A stretch of DNA of 64,000 nt, taken from assembly GCA_964019425.1 (NCBI GenBank), contig OZ025783.1, positions 124,001 through 188,000 on the forward strand, in the 5' to 3' direction. The notes under the pieces were generated by a model that did not search any database, was not told the DNA's origin, and saw nothing but the letters and a program-made list of their open reading frames with translations. The stretch's first letter is position 1. The number at the start of each line of letters is the position of its first letter. The position numbers and the translations under genes are program-made. The stretch comes from Flectonema sp. DT1601. Taxonomy: Eukaryota > Euglenozoa > Diplonemea > Diplonemida > Diplonemidae. Positions 11,720 through 20,337 of the stretch are shown one piece after another.

Positions 11720-12356
11720 TTGTTGAAGCTGCTGCTGCTGTACCTGTTGGACCGCTTGCTGTTGTTGTTGTTGCTGCTGAAGTAGTTGCTGTTGCTGCTG
11801 TTCCAACATGTACAACTGTGCGGATTCCAACTGGGAGTTTAATCCTCCCATATCTCCACTCATCATGTATGCGTATGGAAGTGTGTTAACCTGACCAACA
11901 AGTGGCTGTGGAGTTGGTGTTGGTGCTGCTTGGTTTGTCTTTCCGAATGTGCGAGCCTTCTGTTCAATTTGTTCGCTTGCATTGGCAATTTCGCGGACTA
12001 GGTCGAGTAGTAGACTGTTGTTTGTTTTATTTCTTATTTCTGATTAAGAAATAACTATCAGAAAACAACAAACAATACATACGATTGAAGAGCATCCTTA
12101 CTCGCATTCTGAAGGATCACTAATGCGTTCGGAGATAGGGAACTCACCTTCTTCGCCCGCTGTTGTTGCATTTTTAGTGTTTGTGGATCTGGCATCGAAC
12201 GGGAGAGATGTTTAATAAAAATGAATAAGCCTACAAGAGGATACTCCCTAAGCACGAGCCTTCACCGAATAAAAAAATAAATCATAAGCACGAATTGATC
12301 TCCCTGCTTTTAATCTGGTCCCTTTTCCATAAATATTTTGTAAAGGGGAAGGCTAC

Positions 12357-12389
<33 letters not shown>

Positions 12390-12525
12390 GACATCTGGTA
12401 CCAACTTCAACTGCTGCAGCCAAAAAGGAAACAAAAAAAAACAAGTCGAGTGTGAAAACCGAATTTACATTGGAAGCAGGTAGTTGATATTTGATACCAG
12501 AAGTAGACATGAAGAGTACACAAAC

Positions 12526-12556
<31 letters not shown>

Positions 12557-12774
12557 TGTTGCTGCTGGGCCTGGGGGGTTATGCTGTTCACTACCGCGGC
12601 GACTGTTTCAGCAGGTTGCTGATTGAGATGAGCCTGCATCCTGATAATCGGACACTCCAAGTCATGAATTGCTTTGTGGTCAGTTTGACATCTCTTTGAG
12701 CAGTACATTACCTCTCTACATGGACAAGGCGTTAAGTTTACACCACTCTTACGACAGCTATTGCAAGACATCAT
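10981..12774 (-). CDS. MYND zinc-finger protein with a polyglutamine tract (five exons)
   Basis: Proposed exons 12774-12526, 12159-12083, 12014-11512, 11439-11354 and 11274-10981 give 402 codons in one frame. Introns 2-4 (68, 72 and 79 nt) start GTATGT and end CAG. Intron 1 (366 nt, GTTTGT...CAACAG) is less certain: its 3' end could lie earlier, since the sequence just upstream also reads as protein (MPDPQTLKMQQQ). Residues 5-43 form a classic MYND finger (CNSCRKSG...CPC...MYCSKRCQTDHKAIHDLEC), a zinc-binding protein-interaction module. A 15-residue Gln run follows in exon 1 and a long mixed CAG/CAA Gln tract lies in exon 3. The C-terminal exon is Gly/Ser-rich, then ends in a helical, Trp-containing segment (FNEKLKLAGMSLTDIKCW). 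Probably a transcriptional or co-regulatory adaptor. Confidence 0.8.
11621..11724 (-). repeat. CAG/CAA trinucleotide tract coding for polyglutamine
   Basis: About 35 consecutive Gln codons mixing CAG and CAA, flanked on both sides by further Gln-rich sequence. A second, purer (CAG)n run of about 15 codons lies at 12526-12570 at the end of exon 1. CAA interruptions would be expected to limit slippage. Confidence 0.85.
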
Positions 12775-13195
12775 GTTGATGTGTTGAAGAGCAGCAAAAG
12801 TAAAGCTGCAATTCTATTTCCCTGAACAGTAAGAAAGTACACTCGCAATACCGAAAAACAGTAAACACTTAAAAACTAATCATTTTATCATCACCACTGA
12901 CACACTACGACAAAGTACATGGCTTTTATCTGCAAGAAGAAGAAGAAAAAGAAATTATTAATAGAAACAAAATTCCTTTCCCATTTTTATAATAACTGAG
13001 GCCATGCTAAAACAAAGTAAATACAGCGTGCATGGTGTTCTTGGATGTTGGAAAAACAAAAAAAAAAAACAAAAAAAAAAAACGTGAATTCTAAGACGAA
13101 ATTACCGATACTAATAGCTTGTGACAGGGGGCAACAATGCCCATAGTTTTCAAGAGGTTAAGGGAATCTAACAAAGACGGGTATTGTGAATTGAG
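12775..13195. other. Intergenic spacer
   Basis: 421 bp between the coiled-coil gene and the MYND/polyQ gene. AT-rich with A runs at about 13061-13081. It should contain the polyadenylation region of the former and the promoter of the latter. No coding signal seen. Confidence 0.5.
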
Positions 13196-16100
13196 TTATC
13201 GACGTTTGGTAAACTTTTTGCGCGGTTTCGTTGCAGTAGTTACTTTAGAAGAAGGTTTTTTATGAACCCTAACAGGTACAATATCTATTTGTGATTCAGA
13301 TGAAGAATCTGATGATGAAACTGAACTCGTGTTCGAAGTATCTGAGCTGTCGGAATACTTCTGATGACTAACTGCGCGGGATCCACGAGAGAACTGTTGG
13401 AATTGTTTTAATATATCATGAAGAGCAACACTCCTTTCAGGAGTTGTTAACGTATTTGGTGATGATGACACTCGAGGCTTTATATCACCTTTGGTATTCC
13501 CAACATAATCAGATCTGTGTAGTTGTTCTTTAATAACTTGTTTTAGTTCTGATGCAGTCATGTTTCCTGTAAGTGATGGATTATGTTCAAGGAATGCACG
13601 AAGAGTGTCACCTGGTGTCCTATTTTCAGATAATTGTTCTTGAATTGCTTCTTCTCTCTTTTTCTGAAGAACTTCTGCTTTCTGTTGACGAATAGTTTCT
13701 TCTCGTAGTACTAAATCCTTTTCTTTCCTTATTGATGCTAAGCTGTTTTCTCTTATTTGTTTCTCTCTCTCCTGAAGGTGTCTCTCTCTTGCTTGCAGAG
13801 CAGCTTCCTTCTTTAGTATAGTGTGCGTGTTTCGGTTACTTTTCTTCAGATTAGATTGCATTTCAGCGAATCGCTCCTCTCGTTTGCTTATTGTAAGCTC
13901 TCTGTTTTGTTTTGTTTTTGTTGTTTTAAAATAGCTTCGGAAAATATTTATTTCAAGTACAAACCTCTGCTCCAGCTTATCAAGCATTCCTCCTACCTCT
14001 TCTTCAACAGCAGCAATTACCTTTTCGGTGTGAGGAATTTCTGGTTCGTCGTCACTAAGTTCGTCTGCAGGTGGAGGAGGATTCTCAGATGAGAGGTTTA
14101 AATTAATCTTTACAGCAGTAATTGGTGAGCGTACAGTTATCTGACGAGATCTCTGTCTGTCTGTTGTTGGAGCATCTAGAAGACCAGCAAGCTCATCATC
14201 CGATCGAGGAGAGCTTTCGAGTACACCTTTCCAAAGCATGTCCTTCTTTCCAATAAACTGACTTTCTGTACTCCTCCTCACTTCCATTCCAACCGCAGTA
14301 TTAGTTGGTAACATTGAAGGCCGTGATGTTGCAGGGCTCGTAACCTGAATTTGGTTTTTTCTTTTTCGTTATATTACTTACAACATAATCTAAACACCCT
14401 CATCTACTATTTAATATAAAGTAACATACCAATTGTGATATTGGAAAGTGTTCCGCCTCACCTTCAAATCTCGCTGACGGTGAACGATCATCGCGAAACT
14501 GACTTTCACGGGATGGACCTGGTGGTGGATCAGAAGAAAGTCGAGGCTGTTGAATTACTTGTTGTTGTTGTTCTGGAGATGTGCTCACCCAATTCTTATT
14601 TCCTGTTGTTGAGTAACTAACTCTATTAACATTAACACTTACTTCACGTGGTTCAGATTCATTATTGTTATCAGCTGTGACTTGGATTCCAGGAGGAGGA
14701 GAAGTTGACTGTCCGAAGTAACGCTCTACCTCTGAACCCCCTCGAACAGTTGATTGTTGTCCAGGAGAAGCTGATGTTTCGACTCGTTGCTGAGGTGATG
14801 AGGAGTGAGGTAGTCGGGAAGTAGAATGAGTAATAATACTTACACTACGACTTGGATCCCGAATAGAGTACGTTTGTTCAGGTTGCGGATGCGAGCTCTG
14901 CTCCCTTGTTTGCCGTGATGGAGATCGCTGCGGTGAGACCTGTCTCTGCTCAGACGAGCTCCTCACAACTTCAGGTCGCACTGAATGCTGGCGAGGATGA
15001 ACAGGAGGATCATAATGAATTGGATATTCTTCTTGATCAGGTGGCGAGTTATCTCTCTTCACAAATTGGGGTGACTGCTTAGCAAGTGATGACGCTCTGC
15101 TACCCGGAGAGTGTTCAGAGGTGTTGTAGTCACCTCGGCCACCAGCTAGTGATAGATCTCTTTGATTAGGAGAATAAGACCGAACATGTTCTTTAATTAG
15201 TTGCTCACTTCGAACTGGAGAAGGTTGCCCATCTCTACCGTGAGAAGAAGAACGAGAACGGATTGACTCACTCTGAGCAACTGGTTGGTCTTCATAATGA
15301 GATTGGGAAGTAGTAGGATAAGAGATAAACTCTTCTTGTTGTTGAATAGGAAAGTTGTCTCTCCCACTAGAGATCTGATCACCAGGAGAGACAGGTCTAG
15401 TTGCTGTAGAAGAAGTAGACAATCGAGGTTCATCTCGATGGCCAGAAGGTTGGCTAACTTCTCGCATTTCTTGACGTCTCTCTGGCTGCTCAACTAAGCT
15501 GCTTTTAGTAGCTTTCCGTTTCTTTTTTTTCTTCCCAGTGTCCTTTAAAAGCTGATCACGTTCTCTGACTTGCCTTTCGAGTTTTTCTATTGTCTTCTGT
15601 CCGTCATCTAGTGCAGTGGTCAGCATATCTTCAAAACGAGATTTTTCAGAACGGGCGAAATTGAGTTGTGATGAGAGAAGATCAATTTGGTGTTTGGAGG
15701 TGTCAGGTTTGTCAGGTTTGTCAGACTTTGTTGTTTTGATTGCTTGTGGTTGGAAGGCGAGTTTTTCGGCTTCTCGGAGTTCGTTGACTTCCTTTCGAAG
15801 GATGTCGAGTTCTGCCATCGTCGATGATGTTTGCTTTCGTCGTTCAGCCATTTGGCGAAGGATGACTTCACATTCTTGCCACCAAGCATCCCTTGCAGAT
15901 TCCAATGATGATATCCTTTCTCGTGCTTCTTCACAAGTTGCTTCAGCTATTCCAAGAGAATCCTCTAACTCAGCAACTCTACTTTTATACCATAACATTT
16001 CAGCTATTTGCTCACCCGATGCTATCTTTTCCTCTCTCAGCTGGATTTCTAATTTCTTTAATTCCACCTTGTCATCGACATTATGATCATCAGACTGACT

Positions 16101-17435
16101 CTCCTTCAATTCTTTTTTTAGAGATAGAATCCTTCTCTTTTGACTTCTCTCCTCTTCAACATTGTGTATTATGTGTCTAGAGACCTGAACACATCTATTT
16201 TTCCAATCCATGACTTCATCAACGAGAAGATCAGTTCGTCTTTTTTGTTCCAGTAGATTAACTAACACAAGTGGGTCAGTATGATTATCATTCTGTGGAG
16301 GAGGACTCATATCCCTCGAGACCATCTCTGCAAGACGTTCTTTCGCAGCTTGTAGCTCAATTGATATTTTTGTGTTATTCCCAAGTAATTCTTCATTTGA
16401 AACTTCTAATGATTGGACCCTACATTGTAATTCTTCAATCATATCATCACTGTCTGGTTCTTGATTACTAAACTCAAGTGTGAGTATCCTAGTTTGGAGT
16501 TCCTTAATAAGCTCACTGTTAGAACTCATTGGGAAGCTTGATAACTGCGATTCAAGTTTTCGTATTCGCTGCTGAAGCATTTCATTGTGATGATATAGTT
16601 CTGAAGTTTCTTCGTTGATGGCTGGTGAGACCGAGCGGTGTTCTTCTAGTTGATGTAACTTTTCAATTAGCGTTGCTTTTTCTCTATGAGATTTCTCTAA
16701 CAGACCACTCATCACTGCTACGTCTCTCATACCTGATTCTGCTGGTGAGGAAGAAACAGCTCCAATAGCAAGTTGTTTCTTAGCGTCTTCGAGTGCACTG
16801 CAAAGTTCAGATACTTGGTGTTGCAGTCGGGTGTTTTCAATTGTCCTCGCAGTGATTTCTTTATTTTTATCTGATACGTCTCCTGTAGCCGCTTGGAGTC
16901 GAACTTCTAATTCTTCTGATCGTTTGACTGATGAAACGAGTTCTTCAGCAAGTTGTCTACTCTTTGCTTCTAATCGCATTCTCTGTTGTTGTTCTTCTTC
17001 GACAGACTGATTTCTATTTGGAGGAGATTGAGCAGCGCTAACTTCTGCTAGTTTTGACATCATTCTAGCAAGTTGTTGTTCACGGTTTTCATAAAGCTTG
17101 ATTCTAGTTTTTGATGCCTCTCTGTGTTCCTCACTTGACTTATAAAAGTGATTCATGATACCAACCACATCATTCAACTCATCAGAAGGTGAATGAATCG
17201 GTTTTTCAATATCAACCCCTGGCACAGATCCGAGAGACGGAGGAGCAATACCTGTCAAACTTTGTTGACTAACAACTTGCCCATACCGAGTAGGAGAGTT
17301 GATATGATGAGGAATTGTTCTCCCGCCATCAACAGACGTCCTAAACACTGGTGATGATGTCGCACTGCTACCACTAAAGACTGGCAGGTTAGGCTCATCA
17401 ACACATATGTTGCTCTGTCGCTTTGGACCAAACAT
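13196..17435 (-). CDS. Long coiled-coil protein with a Ser/Pro/Gln-rich middle (three exons)
   Basis: Exons 17435-14430, 14344-13965 and 13901-13196 join in frame to 1363 codons. Introns are 85 nt (GTATGT...TTCAG) and 63 nt (GTTTGT...AACAG). I start at the ATG of MFGPKRQSN; the frame stays open upstream to a TTACAG acceptor-like site 24 nt before it, pointing to a 5'UTR intron. Residues about 90-660 are heptad-rich coiled coil (EELVSSVKRSEELEVRLQAA; LEKSHREKATLIEKLHQLEE). About 660-1000 is disordered, rich in Ser, Gln, Pro and Arg (QRQVSPQRSPSRQTREQSS). A second short coiled coil follows (ALQARERHLQEREKQIRENS), then an Asp/Ser-rich stretch and a basic tail (KPRKKFTKRR). The build suits a cytoskeletal, basal-body or scaffold protein, but I recognise no named family. 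Confidence 0.82.
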
Positions 17436-17904
17436 TGTTATTTCATGTGATATCAAGCCCTGTAACAATATTTTAAAAACGACAATTTAAAAAAAATCCC
17501 AAAGACGGAATCGAACTGGACACCATTCGGTAATTTTTGGTTTTGAATCTGTAAAAGCAACAAGTATATACCTCAGGCACAACTGCAATTACTTCGCTAC
17601 AAAGAAAGGCAAGGTTGTTAACCAAAACTAAAAAAAAACAAAAATTAGAAGGGAAAAAAAAAAACGACATCTAAAAAGGGAGGCAACAAGTAGAAAAATA
17701 AAAATATAAACATCGGACTGGAACACACTGAGGGATTTTAAACCTTAAATCTGCTTCCCTATTTGTTATTCCTTCAAAGAAATACCGCGTCAATGCATGC
17801 AGCCAATGTGGTTTGCATATACAGGAAATGAGTCTTTTTCTCGGGAGGAAAAAAATAGTTCCGAAAAATCATTTCATTTTTTTTTTTTTTTTTTAATTTA
17901 TTAC
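17436..17904. other. Spacer with probable 5' leader of the coiled-coil gene
   Basis: Holds a TTACAG acceptor-like site at 17460-17465 and, about 110 nt further upstream, GAG/GTATATAC as a possible donor, so a 5'UTR intron is plausible. No coding sequence is supported. A 17-nt T run at about 17878-17894 is close to the stop of the next gene. Confidence 0.45.
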
Positions 17905-18177
17905 TTAACGCCATGAAGTAATTCTCTTACAAGACTCACAGAAGCCGGTTACAACAGTCCTAGAGCACAGGGTCTGTCTGGAAGTGACAACTCTAACATC
18001 AGGCTCCTCGATACCATGATGTTCCTGTTTGGAATAGTTGATTATAAAATATTGTTTTCAAGGTGAGATATGTACTTTATAACACATAGAAATTAATCAT
18101 ACCTTTCTACCACACTCTCTGCAGCTGAGAGTGCACGAAGTCTGCTCTTCCTGGTTTTCCTCGGCAACTCTTTCCAT
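17905..18177 (-). CDS. Small Cys-rich, probably zinc-binding protein (two exons)
   Basis: Minus-strand exons 18177-18103 and 18024-17905 join over a 78-nt intron (GTATGA...AACAG) into 64 residues: MERVAEENQEEQTSC, then TLSCRECGRK, then HHGIEEPDVRVVTSRQTLC, SRTVVTGFCESCKR and ITSWR. Six cysteines appear as CxxxCxxC and C-x8-CxxC, with two His between, as expected for a small zinc ribbon. The frame is open upstream of the chosen ATG to a pyrimidine-rich CCCACAG acceptor at 18211. An earlier exon contributing only Met-Gln (ATG at 18272-18274) would give 77 residues. I do not recognise the family. The splice joins in frame and both exons show the Cys pattern, which supports a real gene. Confidence 0.55.
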
Positions 18178-18617
18178 GTTATTGAGGTTGTGGAGGGGGG
18201 CTTGAAATAACTGTGGGAGAGGAAAAATGAAAATAACACAAAAAAAAGAAAAAACTGATCCAAAACACCTGCATCAGATGTGTAAGGTAATAACATAATT
18301 CTGACCCTTAGAATAAGTGCAGTAGGTTAGTCAAACACTTCTAAGTTTAAAGTCATAAGAGAGGGAATGGATACACGCTTTCAAAAGGCAACCAGCTTTA
18401 TGTTGGTAACAAGCGGTAAACAAGAGAGAGATTTCATTGAAGGAAAAAAGTTAAAAATTAAATTTTTTTTTTGTTAGTTTGTGCGGTCAAAGCGGAGAAT
18501 GCCGAGACTCTATCAACAGTTTTATAATACGTGAGAGTTAGGAAGGTATAAACGCCAGAAGAAAAAAAAAAGAAAAGATTTTTTGTTTTCGAATTGAACA
18601 AAAGGACGGACAAAGTA
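18178..18617. other. Spacer, partly 5' intron of the small Cys-rich gene
   Basis: 18211-18268 has the look of an intron on the minus strand (T-rich, ending CTCTCCCACAG). The remainder is AT-rich with no coding signal. Confidence 0.4.
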
Positions 18618-19004
18618 TTAATAATTTCCATCAATGAGGGAGTGATCATCAAAAAACTGAATCTCACCAAAAGCACGTCTCGTAGTGAGAAGTGTTGATT
18701 GCCGAAGGGTATTAAAGGTCTGAACTCCTCTCATAGGTTTATTCGATCCGTGATTGCCATCACGAGATGATCGTCTTGGTCTGCTATCATGTTGAATTGT
18801 GTTTTTAAATCTCATTGGCATCTTATCAATCAGCCGCATAGTGTCATTTCCATTTGAATTTTCAGCAGTGATTTCCTTTTCAGTCCATGTCTTACACCTA
18901 TCCTTTCTCTTTCTAATGAGTTTTGGTGATCCTCGGGTCCACTTTGCTTTTTGGTTGAAGAACCTAACCGCTCTAACACTGTCTTTTTGAAGTTCACTTG
19001 ACAT
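18618..19004 (-). CDS. Basic protein of 128 aa, unrecognised
   Basis: ATG-started ORF of 128 codons, strongly basic throughout (KAKWTRGSPKLIRKRKDRCK; RFKNTIQHDSRPRRSSRDGN) and ending LIDGNY. No hydrophobic segment, Cys cluster or known motif is visible. A TTCTTCCATTCAG acceptor-like site lies 16 nt upstream of the ATG, the same arrangement seen at several well-supported genes here, which favours a real transcript. A nuclear or nucleic-acid-binding role would fit the charge but is only a guess. Confidence 0.55.
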   Translation of the reverse strand: MSSELQKDSVRAVRFFNQKAKWTRGSPKLIRKRKDRCKTWTEKEITAENSNGNDTMRLIDKMPMRFKNTIQHDSRPRRSSRDGNHGSNKPMRGVQTFNTLRQSTLLTTRRAFGEIQFFDDHSLIDGNY

Positions 19005-19505
19005 TATTTTGGTTGAAAATCTGAATGGAAGAAAAGGTTGTTATTATTATTATTTTTTTTATTTTTTTTCATTTTTTTTTTTGCATTTATTTCCTATCTA
19101 TCTCAAAAACATCGAAAGTGATGTTAAAACAATATATTTTTTTTTTTTAAAAAAAAAAAAAAGAAAGAAATAAGCTCCACAAACTTTCTCCAGTTGCAGT
19201 GCAGAACGTCGGACGGGATACCCCTGTAGCATCCAGTAAGGAATGCAAAATATTTCCCTTAAGAAATGTAATTCCCTTCGACACTGGGGGCGGGTAGACT
19301 GATGCTAGAAATCGCGTACGAAGGTTTTTTTTTTTTTTTTTTTGAAAATTACTAAAAAAAAAAAAAAAAAAAAAAATTATATTATTATCATTTCCGCTAA
19401 CAACCAACATTATACAAGAAAACGGGGTTTCTTCTCTAGTAGAATAGCCTAGTGAAGTGTGGTTGTACACTATAAAATACCAAACCAAAACTCATGTGTG
19501 TGTAC
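19005..19505. other. Intergenic spacer
   Basis: 501 bp rich in A and T runs (19138-19160, 19323-19343, 19356-19376). The ORF at 19147-19488 is not family-like. Nothing coding is supported. Confidence 0.5.
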
Positions 19506-20169
19506 CTATGCAGGATCTGCCTTTTCAGATTTTATCACAGAATCTGACACAACTACTTCTCTTTCTGATTTTTCTGATTTTTCTTCAATCGGTTTTTTCA
19601 CTGGATCTTTGGTAACCGTTTTTAAATCAGCTTCAGCTGACCCTGTTGTGGATTCTACTGGGTCTTTGTTAACCGTTTTTAAATCAGCTTCAGCTGACCC
19701 TGTTGTGGATTCTACTGGGTCTTTGTTAACTGTTTTCAAATCAGCTTCAGCTGACACCTTTGTAGATTCCACTCGAGCCAGCACGTTAGAAGTATTGTAT
19801 ATTGGTTTACTGGTTTAGTTTTGTGAAAAGTCTGGTGGTTAAATCTTTTTTTTTTTTTTGGATATAAAAAAAGAAAGAAAAAAACATACGGCTTGAGTAC
19901 TTTACGTATACCCAAAACAACTATCAGACATAAGAATGTAACCAATATAAGTCCTTGGACATTCTTGCGACGTTTCTGTTATTATTATTTTTTTTTTTAA
20001 TTGTGGGAAAAAAAAAGAATTTTTTCCCCCTCTTCTTTTTAAAATGCAAAACACATACCACAGCATTCTCTTCAACTGCTTCGGCAGCAGCGACGCGACA
20101 TTTCGCCAGAGCATCATCGTAGTCCTGCTTCAGATCGACCGTCACATGAGGAGGACCTCCCCCCGCCAT
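19506..20169 (-). CDS. Single-pass membrane protein with a C-terminal tandem repeat (three exons)
   Basis: Exons 20169-20059, 19975-19890 and 19809-19506 join in frame to 166 codons. Introns are 83 nt (GTATGT...AACAG) and 80 nt (GTATGT...CCAG). The first 37 residues are acidic and Ala-rich (QDYDDALAKCRVAAAEAVEE). Exon 2 codes for a basic start (KRRKNVQG) and one membrane helix (LILVTFLCLIVVLGI). Exon 3 holds three near-identical 19-residue repeats (SAEADLKTVNKDPVESTTG), then an acidic Lys/Glu/Ser-rich tail. A tail-anchored-like or type II/III small membrane protein is possible; no family is recognised. The start is the first ATG after a CGACAG acceptor-like site 9 nt upstream. Confidence 0.72.
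19600..19772 (-). repeat. 57-bp tandem repeat, three copies, in coding sequence
   Basis: Period exactly 57 bp (starts near 19624, 19681 and 19738), so frame is kept. The middle copy is almost identical to its neighbours; the outer copies have a few substitutions. Confidence 0.9.
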
Positions 20170-20337
20170 TGTTGACACCTGTCGGAAGAAAATAAAATGT
20201 TTTTAACAATTAGTTCAATAATGCCCTGGTGTTCACATGACGTAAAACGTGTAAATAATAGCAGCAAATCCTACTGAATGACGACTGCAAAATAGTTGTA
20301 AAACCTTTTCAGCAGTAAAGACTTCTGTCCAGGAGTA
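20170..20337. other. Short spacer
   Basis: 168 bp between the stop of the receptor-like gene and the membrane-protein gene. Includes the CGACAG acceptor-like site near 20179. Nothing else visible. Confidence 0.4.

Noticed and set aside
17495-17530. tRNA T-arm-like sequence on the minus strand (AGTTCGATTCC followed by a T run)
   Set aside because: The five-base stem does not pair and no matching acceptor strand lies about 70 nt upstream.
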